NCBI GenBank assembly: GCA_021521415.1
Contig: JAIQDT010003011.1
Location: forward strand, 62,001 to 126,000
Reading direction: 5' to 3'
Length of the DNA: 64,000 bases
From: Bidens hawaiensis
Lineage: Eukaryota; Streptophyta; Magnoliopsida; Asterales; Asteraceae
Shown here: positions 21,049 through 31,429 of the stretch, piece by piece
Layout of the letters: each line of letters opens with the position of its first letter
Position numbering within the stretch: position 1 is the first letter of the stretch
Position numbers and translations under genes: made by a program
Notes under the pieces: model-generated
What the model saw: the letters and a program-made list of their open reading frames with translations, nothing else
The model's database searches: none
What the model was told of the DNA's origin: nothing

Positions 21049-21600
21049 ACAAAAATCCAAATTTAATACCAAAATACAGATTTAAATGTCCTAACAACAT
21101 TATCAAAATACATTAATCATAGAAACATGTACGAGAATCATTCAGCCCTTACAAATAATCTATCAAAAAGTTTCGGCATTAATCTCATAATCAAATCGTC
21201 CAACTCATTTAATGTAGCCATTCTCAAGTCTTACCAAATCTGAAAAACAAATAAATACGAGTTAGAATAACCTAAACAAACCAAAACAACCCAAAATAAC
21301 ACGAACAACTTGAACAAACCCCAACCTTAAACATAATTACCCGAGCAAACCAAAACCCAGCCTTAACTAACGCAAATGAAAACCAAACAAACCGACATAC
21401 TAACTCAAAAGAAAACCGAAAAACACGACCCAAAATAACCCAAAGCCAAAAAAAATAAAAAATAAATAAAATAAAATAAAAAACCCTGACACTTTTTTAT
21501 TCAATCATATGTAAGCCAGAAACCGAAAAACTCGAAAGCTTGTTTTTCAATTATATTAAAACTATACAACCCAACCCAAGCCCAAACAGCAAACCCGATT
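21049..21600. other. AT-rich stretch without recognised genes
   Basis: A- and C-rich sequence (many AACCCAAA and AACAAACC runs). Its composition suggests the reverse strand of another LTR, but no terminus is visible. Confidence 0.4.
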
Positions 21601-22260
21601 TGGTAGTTCAAATAAAGGAAGTAAAATTCCATCCCACATTGGTGGAGGAAAGAAAATGGAAGGCTTTTACCATGGTATAAATAGGATTTCTAATTCTTGT
21701 CCCACATCACTAGATGACAAAACTTGTAAACTCTTTATAAGGAAGAGAGCTCACATGATAATATTCTTGTGTGCCAAATCACACCCAGTAGTCCTAGCGG
21801 AGGGTGCGAAGCACCCGACGCGCACGCGCACGGGCTCGGGCGAAGTGCGATGGGCGCAATGTGGGGCTTTGATGGCGCACTTTGCACTTCGCATCACTGC
21901 TTAAGGGGCCGCCTTAGTATTTTTTTCTCCTGAGCCGCTTAAGGGGCTGCCTTAGTATTTTTGTTCCTTCGCGCGATGCGAAGGAGTATGCTTAAGATTC
22001 TTTGTGCGACGCGAAGATGCTTAATTTCAAGTGTAGGCAGGGAGGAAATCCAGACCTTCACAACTTGTCCCAAAATTTTACTTTTTCTCACATTTTCTTA
22101 TATAAGGGTAGTCTTATACTCGAGTAGTTGTAGCGGTACCTCTCCAATCGAAAGAAACTTATACATGAATCCAAAAGCTCTACCTAACCATGGTATGACA
22201 TTATGCCATCGTGTAAAGTTTTATGTCTCGTGATTATGGGTTTATACTAATATAGATATA
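21601..22260 (+). other. LTR-like fragment with GC-rich hairpin
   Basis: There is a promoter-like TTATAAGGAAG near 21736, two TCCCACAT boxes, and a doubled AAGGGGCYGCCTTAGTATTT at about 21903 and 21941. An imperfect stem at 21839-21898 pairs GCGAAGTGC with GCACTTCGC. A second possible TATA (TATATAAGG) is at about 22100. No coding frame is supported. Confidence 0.35.
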
Positions 22261-22479
22261 CTACATTGTGTTTAGTCTAGGTGCTTAACACCAAAAGGCT
22301 TGTTAAAAATAAATTTGCAAAGGTGAGACATTTGAGTTTTTGCACAACTCACATTTGCGTGAGACAATTGATTTTCAATACTGTCATGATGCTTTTCTAA
22401 ACCCACTAAACTCATGACAGATAGTCCAAATATTTTCAACTATATTTTCAAAGGATTTAAACTACATTACAGTGATTAA

Positions 22480-22984
22480 GTCTCTGTAGACTTACGGGAT
22501 GGTTACTACTGGTATTGTGGGGTTTTGTATACAAGGCTTGCCTACCGGGCTATTACACGTTACTTATTCGAGAATTGTTAGCCAATAAGTAATATGACCA
22601 CAGTCACAGATACGGTCGAGTGACAAGTAACTTTCAATAATTTGTAAGCAGCGGTAGCAGAATCTGTTGAGTAATATTATCTTTCGGTAATATGACACGT
22701 GTGACCAATAAGTAATATTACCTTTTGGTAAACGTGTGATCAACTGTTAAAACATGTGACCAATAAGTAACATTACCTTTCGGTAATACGATCATCTCTG
22801 TTATATCCCCGACTGTTACTCTGACTGTTCGAACCACCTGTCGGGAGCTGTTTGCTATTGGTTCTGACTATTACCGCTTCAAATTTCTATTTTTCTAGTA
22901 GTTACTATGTTTACAGCGGTTTATATATGTAACCGCTTTATAACAAATACATGAACCGCTTCAATTTCTATTTTTCTAGTAGTG
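22480..22984. mobile_element. CACTA-type element end
   Basis: The reverse complement of 22965-22984 begins CACTACTAGAAAAATAGAAA, the CACTA TIR pattern. Subterminal motifs CCGCTTCAA/AGCGGTT repeat in both orientations. A near-copy of the end occurs at 22875-22905, and GTAATATNACCTTTYGGTAA repeats lie at 22670-22790. No transposase or opposite end was found, so the left border is approximate. Confidence 0.55.
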
Positions 22985-23427
22985 TACATAACTAAAAAAC
23001 AAAAACAAAAAAAGTAGGCATTTGTATCTATAACGCTTCTTATGAGATTTGTGTTTGAGCAGACAAACAGTATATAATTAAACTTTACCTTAAAACCGGT
23101 CAAGTGTCTAAATTCACACGAAGGGTTGAGTTGGTTATGGTAAAAACATTTCTATATTGTACATTAAAAGCTATTGTATAATCATCCAGGATTACCACAC
23201 GTGCGGGGATAAAAACTCATTATCATTATCTTATGGGTTTGTCTAAACTCAACAAATTTAATTTAAACACTCTTAACAAATAGGGTATATGGTGTCTAAC
23301 ACGAGCGGGGCAGGAGAAGCCTACGTAAATGATTGGTACCAACGGGAGCGTAGCTCGTATAAGTCGGAGCCGTGAAAAACTTTTGTCTATTGGTAAACTG
23401 AAGTTTCGTGCACATATATGATATGCT
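22985..23427. other. Unassigned stretch
   Basis: AT-rich with no supported gene. It separates the CACTA end from the copia-like LTR start. Confidence 0.4.
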
Positions 23428-23496
23428 AGAAAATTTGAAATGGTAAATGAAAATTAATTATTATCATAATAATATAAAACTCTTGATTTGGTGAAA
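23428..23496 (+). repeat. Copia-like LTR start, truncated
   Basis: Homologous to the first ~80 bp of the LTR at 54516 (GAAATGGTRAATGRAAATTA, ATAATATAAAACTCTTG, TTGGTGAAA). It is cut by the left end of element 1 at 23497. Confidence 0.65.
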
Positions 23497-24110
23497 CGTC
23501 ACATCCTACTCAAAATGAGGTATTTACAGTGACCAGTCAGAACATACTTACGACATAAACGTAATCTTATATAAAAACTAAAATATTTGTTACATGTCTA
23601 ACTATTTCATATACTACAAAATGTAATGGTAATAGGATAAAAAGTCTAAACTCTTCCAACATTTAGCAGCTAACTCCATGCTCTTATTTATCAACTTGTA
23701 AACACGCTCGGGTAAAAATACGTAAACACAGAGCTAGTGTGAGTCACATAAACCGAAATATTTAAAAAAACTGATACTAATACAATTTTATTGATCAAGT
23801 ATGAGCTCTTTGCATGCCATGTCATGCCATAATTATAACCCGCTCGCTTCACGTTAAAGTCGAGTCAGCATTATATATTCGCATATACAGACTTTATGCA
23901 CGTCTGCTGCTGTATTAAGTGCATGTCCCATTCGAAAAATATAATGGTCATTATATATATATAACAACTTAGGTGCCACACCATATGCGTCACGCAAATA
24001 CATGATCAATCACAATTCTAATATATTTATGAGTATGTATCAAAGTTTTTAAAATAGTTTAAGTAACTCACCTGAACAAACTTTCTTCAGCTACATTGGC
24101 TACTCCCACT
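23497..24110 (-). repeat. 3' LTR of element 1 (terminal part)
   Basis: 23497-24005 matches 35001-35507, including ACATTTAGCAGCTAACTCCA, TTTGCATGCCATGTCATGCC and GTCTGCTGCTGTATTAAGTG. The matching right LTR carries a primer-binding site. The LTR probably continues to 31419, but insertions now separate its parts. Confidence 0.8.
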
Positions 24111-26066
24111 TTAACTGGAATCTATTATTTAATATACAAGGTTACTTATTTATATCTTTGGAATAGAGGTAGGATCAAATAAAAATGGAATTTTTTTTAG
24201 AATGATAGGAAACAATTAGAAAATTGACAAATCATAAATTAATAAGTCTCATTAAGGTGTATATGTCTTTGGCAACATTCAATATTTAAAGCCTTTGAAA
24301 TTGGCATATAATCATATTCGTATTGTAATGCAATTTTAATTTTTCAAAACTGATTCATATAACTCACCATTGCTCTTCATCATACGACTTATGCAGTTGC
24401 ATCTTCTTCTTCAATCTTTTTTTTTTCTTATTATTTTGTGTTTGCATGATAAAATAATAAACAAAATATATATGTTGGTTAAATAAAGGATTGTGTTGAT
24501 CATATACATGTCGCTTATTTAGATTAGTACTTTCACATCATTTTTTCATTATTTTGTTGTTTTTAATCTCATTATTGTCATTGAAATGCTCATATACCAT
24601 AATTAATTCTTTGAGAAGTATAATGCGTGTTTATTAATTGGCTTTTTAACGTGCTGATATAATCCGCTACTGTTCTCAATGTGCTGGTATACTTCTCCAC
24701 AAACAAAAGTGTTGATATAATTCACATGTGTGCTTAACTCGATGCTTTGTAGTCGCACAATAAACTTTCATGAATCATGAACATCAAGCATAACACCACC
24801 AAGAAATCTATTTCCAGCACAAAGTATTTTTTTAAAAAATTATTATAATTTAGACTATGTCTCTTGCATTCCTCAAGTTACAATTATAACTAAATGTTAA
24901 AACCAGCACAATAAATTTATAAAACCAACACAACTAAATGATGAAACTAGCACATATAAACTGATGAAACCAGCACCATTGGCGGATCCAGCTAGTAAAT
25001 GGGTGGTTCCCCGGAACCACCCGAGTTTCGAAATAATAGTGTACGGATATATAGAAATACTAGAGGAACCACCTTATATATTAAGAGGGAACCACCCAAA
25101 AAAAATTCCTGGATCCGCCACTGACCAGCACAACACCAAAATAATGAAACCAACACAACATACTAATGAAACCAATATATCATTTGAATATACGAAGCGA
25201 GTCTTGTCCATATTACTACCAACACAATATTTACATAATAAAAACACATAAAATCGTCTTTCTTTTTTCTAAAAAGCAAATAAAAAGTGGCAATTCAAGT
25301 TCGTAAAATAGCAATAATTTCAATATATGAAGCAATTATTGGTGATCCATAATATTTTTTCTAAATTTATTTGTCTTTAAATTTCATGACTGACGAAAAT
25401 ATAAATGATGTGCTATTTTCTTGGGATTTAGTTATTTTGGAATTCCAGTTATACCCTTAATCCCTTTTAAAATTGTAATTAAGTTCGTTTGGTGATGTAT
25501 CATAAATCTCATCCATAGATTAAAAAAATAGACGAACCATATTTGTTCTCACAATTCTTATAGAAAAGATGAGTTCTACCGGATCCAATCCCCTATGGAA
25601 TAATATTTTAATACTCATAGGCCCTTCACATGAAAACTGTCATTATCGTGCGTAACCATTCAAGTCCAGACATATTATGGTTCAACAACAATACCAATCA
25701 TTTTAGGTTAACCATTCATGATCAAAGTGGTAATATCAAACCATAATCTAGTTATGCATGTACTAACCAGGTTATTCTAATTAAGCCATACACCCTACTC
25801 TACTAGGTCGCTACCCTCAAGTCTTCATGTTATTTATTATTAAAATAATGTTGAAGTTTACAATTTCTACTCCTATGCTTCACTCCCTGAGATTTGAATT
25901 TTGCCTATTAAAATAATAGTTAAATATTTATTTTAAAATTAAAACTAATTAGTTAATTAAAATATTAAACTATTAAAAAAAATGAAATACCTTACCAGTT
26001 AACTTCTGGTGATGTTAAAATGATTGTGAATATGCAAACAAACTGTGTCGTAGCATATAGTAATAA
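24111..26066. other. Expanded LTR/insertion block
   Basis: AT-rich, without a supported gene. The visible structure is an irregular ~22-bp repeat of AATGAAACCAGCACAAC at 24900-25180, interrupted by a hAT MITE. It probably mixes element 1 LTR and insertions whose borders I cannot set. Confidence 0.4.
24977..25123. mobile_element. hAT-type MITE, TSD ACCAGCAC
   Basis: 147 bp with terminal inverted repeats TTGGCGGATCCAG and CTGGATCCGCCACTG. The subterminal GGGTGGTTCC/GGAACCACCC also mirrors. The 8-bp ACCAGCAC lies on both sides (24969-24976 and 25124-25131), the hAT signature. The surrounding sequence repeats ACCAGCACAA, so a chance match is possible. Confidence 0.85.
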
Positions 26067-27408
26067 CTAGGTTATAAACCCGTGTGATACACGGGGCTCG
26101 ATACAAAAAAGATTATGAAATTAAAAAAAATTGTAGGAAAATATACATATTATATATGATGATGATAATGTTACATTTACAATTAACAAATGTATAACCA
26201 CAAATACATCTCTAAAAGCATTTTTATATACAACATTAAATGTTCTATTCGTAAGATTACTATCTTTATTAACAACAATTACGAGTTTTGCTGATAAAAT
26301 ATTAGCACACAAACAACATGCCTCTAAAGCTCATAAGCATATCATGATGTATATTTGCTTCCAACTATCAAGAAAACATAATTTTAAAGACGTTAACACC
26401 TAAAAAAAATCATAACTTAGATTTATAATTGTAACCAACCCAAAATCCTATCTTTATGCGCCAATACTTCAACTTGACATGGTAAAACACTCTTTTTAAC
26501 TGTCTTTTCGCAATAAATATGGCTAGGGGATCATTTGTAAAAACTAACATTTGGGTTACCTGTGAACGTTTAATCAAAAGTGAATTTTTGACTAATTACA
26601 TAGACCTTTGAAGAGACGGTTAAAAAATCAAATAATCAAATGAGGGTAAAAAGCCTTTTTGCTATTTTTTCTAAGAAAGAGTTTTCACAACTTTCTATAA
26701 GAATGTTTAACCAAAAGTAAATTTTTTAACTTATTACGAAAACCTTGTGAAGAGACGTTTAAAATATCCATGGTAAACGGTCCTTTGACCATCCTTTATT
26801 AAAGAAAAAAACTATTTCCACTCAATGATGGAAATAACCCGGTGTGAATCAAATGGATAAATTTGGAATTGTTACAATTCCATGCACAGATTTGTGTATG
26901 GATTACTTTATTTCAATAATTTACAACAAATATAATGGATAATCAATCATAATAGCTAAGGATGATAAAGCATTATAAACCAGTGATAACAACAGTACTT
27001 ATAAATGAATCACCATTAAATTACCTTGTTGTGGACACTGGGAGAGCACAACCTGGGAAGCTAGCGGCGATTGAGAACACAACCGGCAATGATAATACTG
27101 GACGATGATGAACAATTGAAGGAGCATATTAAGCAATAAGCATGACTGAATTGAAGAATCTTCCTTCCCCAATCTTTTGCATGATTCGATTTGTGAGGAC
27201 GGTGATGGAAAGAAGAAAATAGATGGAGCCTAGAATCATGGAAGAAACCAAGCGTAACTGGACATCTTCCATTTTTAAAAGATAACCGTAAAATACTTGA
27301 AGAAGAGAGTTACCACGTGTCAACATAATAGAATAGGTCAAAATAAGAGGGAGGTTGCTGCGAGAACAACACCTGTCCAAATAAACTTTGTTTTATTATA
27401 ATAGTAGA
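26067..27408 (-). mobile_element. Non-autonomous Helitron, 1.34 kb
   Basis: On the minus strand it starts TCTACTATTATAATAAAACA after an A. It ends with the perfect hairpin CCCGTGT-ATC-ACACGGG, then TTTATAAC and CTAG before a T. Both ends and the A|T target fit Helitrons. It has no Rep/helicase. It carries an internal imperfect duplication (CCAAAAGTAAATTTTT with GTGAAGAGACGTTTAAAA, near 26570 and 26705). A ~420-bp segment (26813-27285) is also present at 30592-31003. Confidence 0.8.
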
Positions 27409-28293
27409 TTTATGAAATTTATGTAACCTAAAAGCTGGCGTTCAAATTTCGTGTATTCCTCTAACCTAAAGTGTCCATGCAACAAAGGTACTTTGTAAAT
27501 TTTTGTACTAAATCCTAACTAAGCCCTTTGCAAAGTTTGTAACTACAAATTGATAAAATTCTGTATAGTTCTTTGCTGCATAATTAGAGGCTTTTAAGAA
27601 TTTCAAGCTGCAAATTGACTTCTTTAATATCAATTTTGCTGTGCTTTTTTTTAAGTACTTACTCTGCACCAGATTATCATATAACTAATTGTCTTAAAAT
27701 GATGGTAGTTTAAATGAGCGGATAGAGTAATCAAACCTTATGAAAGTTATCAAGACTCAGACTCGTCCGACTTCAAATGTTAGTATTCCTAAAATATCCC
27801 TGCAAGAAAGATAGTTTGTAATATTCTGTAATAAATCTGAACTATCCGTTTGCATAACTTGTAAGTACATACTGGTAATTAACTCTGGCTTGTATCTTTC
27901 TCAAATTTATTATTTTGGTAAAGATTTAATATTTTGTCATAAAACCAAAAAAGAACCCAAAGCATTTATAAAAATAGAGAGTGGTTGATAATATACTAGT
28001 CTTTTATATTACATTAAGTTCACACTCCAAGAAACTTTACATTCAAAGATTCACATGCAACCAAGATATAATAGAGATCTGATTTTAAGTTTTTTGTTCA
28101 ATTACATCTTGTTCATTTAAAAGCTGGTAAGTTTAGTGCGGGTCAAAACAGGTAAGATTAGTTGGGTTATCCAAACAATTTTTGTCCAAATTTTTATAAA
28201 CAGTTGATGTCGGTTATGATTTTAAAATTATATTATTTAAATAATTATCATTTTTTAAAATTTATGAGGATTCATGACTTAAAAATGCCCCTA
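27409..28293. other. AT-rich stretch
   Basis: No supported gene, TIR or LTR. There are short duplicated phrases (TAATATTCTGTAATAAATC-like near 27540 and 27820) only. Confidence 0.4.
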
Positions 28294-28604
28294 GAGCATT
28301 CTCAATCCATTCCCTATAATTATGTGAGGGGGATTTGCAAATTATATGGTATGGTTATGAGTGGTTGTCAGTAGAGGAGAGAAAAAAAATTATATGGGAA
28401 AGTTAAATTTTAGGTTTTCCTGTAGATACTGTATAATTTTTTAATATTTTCATAAAGTAGTGTTGAGTGAAAGAGAGAGAAAACATGATGATAAAGGTAT
28501 AAAAATTATTATTTAATTAAATAGGAGAGAGAAAATACGGTGTTTTTTAGTGTAATTATATGATATATATGGATATAGGGTAGGGAACGGGCTGGGAATG
28601 CTCT
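28294..28604. mobile_element. Harbinger-like MITE
   Basis: Ends GAGCATTCTCAATCCATTCC and, reversed, GAGCATTCCCAGCCCGTTCC form an imperfect TIR of about 22 bp. CTA lies on the left and TTA on the right, close to the 3-bp TWA preference of PIF/Harbinger. The AT-rich interior has no ORF. Confidence 0.65.
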
Positions 28605-30591
28605 TAGCAACTTTCAACCAGCTCAATACAATTCATTTTTAGTAACGCTTTGTGTTAGACTTTGGGTGACTTTCGACCCATTGTCTCGTTGAACCTTTAG
28701 TTACTTCTTTTTTACCATGTTTCGGGTGAAACACACCCTACATGAACCATTTAGAGTATGCTAATATTTAAAAAAAATCCTTACCTTGCATTAAGAGAAA
28801 ACATCGACCGCTGCAGTTTTAAGCAATAGCACACCCACAAATAGTTCAAACTCCTGTAGTTCGTAAACAAAAAGTGAGTGATTTAGTATAATAATATCAG
28901 AATTCTCTGCATATATACAGATACATATAAGTAATAAAGAAAAATCCGTGTATTCAAGTGAAGGTGATGATATTTTCTGTTGTGTATTACCCTTATTAAA
29001 ATATGTTAAACTATATGTAATGTAGGTCATGAATATATCATATGATTTTATTTTATTACCTTTTGAATGGGAACATTGACTTATTAACTTATCAGAAGAA
29101 ATGGCAAGCATTCTCTTAATAATAATTTAAGCTTGCTTCAAGTAACTACTTTGCTAGCACATTACTTAAGGTGTGACAAAAAAATAAAAAACATGATTAA
29201 TAATTATATAAATGCAGATTGATTCTCTAACTTCGAGCTAGTGCTAATATATGACTAAAAACTTGATAGGTGTTCTAATACATATGCCACTTAGCAGCCC
29301 AATACACACACCAGTTTCATCCATTTAAAGGAGTTCGTGGCACCAGATTCAGCAACCCAATATAGCAGGTCAAGCAAAGTGTGTATACCCAATTTCAGCA
29401 GCACAATAGTTAAACAAAGTATTTGGCATCCCAATTTCAGTAGCTTAATGTCATACCAAATACCTGAATAAACCTACCCGAGCCAACCCATTAACCAGTT
29501 AATGAAATATAACAACAGTTAGATATAACGAAGAACCCTAAATAATATGTTAAAGAGTAAGCATATATGAATTATTTTGATTCAAAGAAAAAATTTACCT
29601 GTTACCTCTTAAAATCTTCAGTGAGCTCAATAGAGCTCCCATTTCCATCAAGAAGATAGTAATAAACCTTAGTATCATCGAACTTTGAAAAACAGAAAAC
29701 CATCAATAATTTATCAACAAAAAAAGCACACTTTAAACTAAATATAAGTTTTATAGGAATAATAGAAGATGAATATTATAATGAACCGGTACATATGTTC
29801 CTATTCAACGACCAAAAGGAATTAATACAAGCAAACTGAGAGAAGGTAGTCAAAAACTATTTTACAACCGGTGAAAACTAAGTATTATCATAAACAATAA
29901 GCATGTCCCTAATACTTATAATGACGAAGTTTAGAAATTCAACTTCATGGTGAAAGTTTTACTATTTTGACATTTTTTTTGGCACTCTAATCCTAGCAAT
30001 TTTTAATTGAATCAAACCTAACCTTATATCGATCTCCATAATTTGAGGACACCCTTTAAAACTTTAAATCAACTGTATCATTTTACAAACCATAGTGTGA
30101 ACCATGAAGTTGAATTCTTGAATTGTACAGCTCATGTTTGAATAATTTACATATTATTATTGACAATTTACCATTTGGTTTCTTCAATTCTTTGGCCAAA
30201 GAAAGTGCACTTGCTCGATCTAAATCTTGCCTCTCTTTATCACTCCTTGAGCGGTTATCCTAAAGGAACTGTAAAATTAATGGTTATGAAAACAAAACCC
30301 AAAACCAAAATACCACATATACATATGACATAAACAACTTAAAGAAGTGTGTATTTTATATATTAAAAAAGTTTACGTATTTATATATCAACTCTAAACT
30401 AAACCTGTTCATCCAAAAAAATAAAAACAAAATACGAAATCAAATGACAGAAACCAGATTGATCTTCATAAAATACAAGAGAAGAAATTTGTCAAGGTGG
30501 AAAAAGAAATGTACTTTTTGAGCAAAATTTAGAGTTAAAACTTCATTCAAGCATTTCATCAAACAGTTGGCGGATGCAATCTCAAAAACAT
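28605..30591. other. Intronic or intergenic DNA around exon relics
   Basis: Apart from the exon-like pieces this is AT-rich DNA. A loose repeat CCCAATTTCAGYAG occurs near 29390 and 29430. No TIR or LTR end was identified. Confidence 0.4.
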
Positions 30592-31003
30592 ACCACTCAA
30601 TGATGGAAAATGGATAAATTTGGAATTGTTACAATTCCATGCACAGATTTGTGTATGGATTACTTTATTTCAATAATTTACAACAAATATAATGGATAAT
30701 CAATCATAATAGCTAAGGATGATAAAACATTATAAACCACCGAAAACAACAACAGTACTTATAAATGAATCACCATTAAATTACCTTGTTGTGGACACTG
30801 GGAGAGCACAACCTGGGAAGCTAGCGGCGATTGAGAACACAACCGGCGATGATGAACGATTGAAGGAGCATAGGAAGCAATAAGCATGACTGAATTGAAG
30901 AATCTTCCTTCCCCAACCTTTTGCATGAGTCGATTTGTGAGGACGGTGATGGAAAAAAGAAAATAGAAGAATCACCAAGCGTAACTGGGCATCTTCCATT
31001 TTT
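28785..31003 (-). pseudogene. Host gene relic, four exon-like pieces, UIM-like motif
   Basis: Minus-strand segments with GT donors at 30785, 30171, 29605 and 28784 suggest a decayed multi-exon gene. The second piece (30172-30268, flanked by TTTTACAG and GTAAAT) encodes RSDKERQDLDRASALSLAKE, matching the ubiquitin-interacting motif pattern (AxxxSxxxE). DA1/DAR proteins carry such motifs, but the family assignment is a guess. The third (29606-29682) encodes FDDTKVYYYLLDGNGSSIEL, unrecognised. The fourth (28785-28853) is weak. The first (from about 31000 to 30786) may be a leader exon. One in-frame stop lies in the UIM exon. Confidence 0.4.
30592..31003. repeat. Direct repeat of Helitron interior
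   Basis: Closely matches 26813-27285, in the same orientation, differing by small indels (for example the GATAATACTGGAC stretch of the Helitron is absent here). Ends are not Helitron termini. This copy borders the exon-like series, so it may be the captured source sequence. Confidence 0.75.
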
Positions 31004-31017
31004 AATCACAGTAATTG

Positions 31018-31419
31018 CATCTTTGGTATATTATTAATATTATTATTATTATTAATTTAGCTCAAATTTTATTTTTATCTTATAACATATAAAATATAAT
31101 AGTTTATGAAATTACAAATATGTCGTCGGAACGAGCTCATTTTTCTCTACATTTCGACCTAAGTTTCATTCAAAACGAAACAAGGTCAAATATAATGTAT
31201 TTTATTATTATTAGACGATATTTTATAATAGTAATCATTTGTCTCAATACGTCATTCTTCAGATAATCATTTTACTAATTACTTATTCGTTTATCAATTA
31301 TAGATGCTCGTCCCACCATCTTATATCTTAAAACTTCGTTATATCTATTAAGCACACTATTTAATCAACCTTGAGTATGAACTAAAATATATTAGTTATA
31401 TTAGAAACAGGATGTTACA
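31018..31419 (-). repeat. 3' LTR of element 1 (start portion)
   Basis: The minus-strand LTR start TGTAACATCCTGTTTCTAAT ends at 31419 on the plus coordinate. It directly follows the polyprotein end and a purine-rich tract (AATTGTTAAGGGATATT). The left border is unclear. Confidence 0.55.
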
Positions 31420-31429
31420 AATATCCCTT

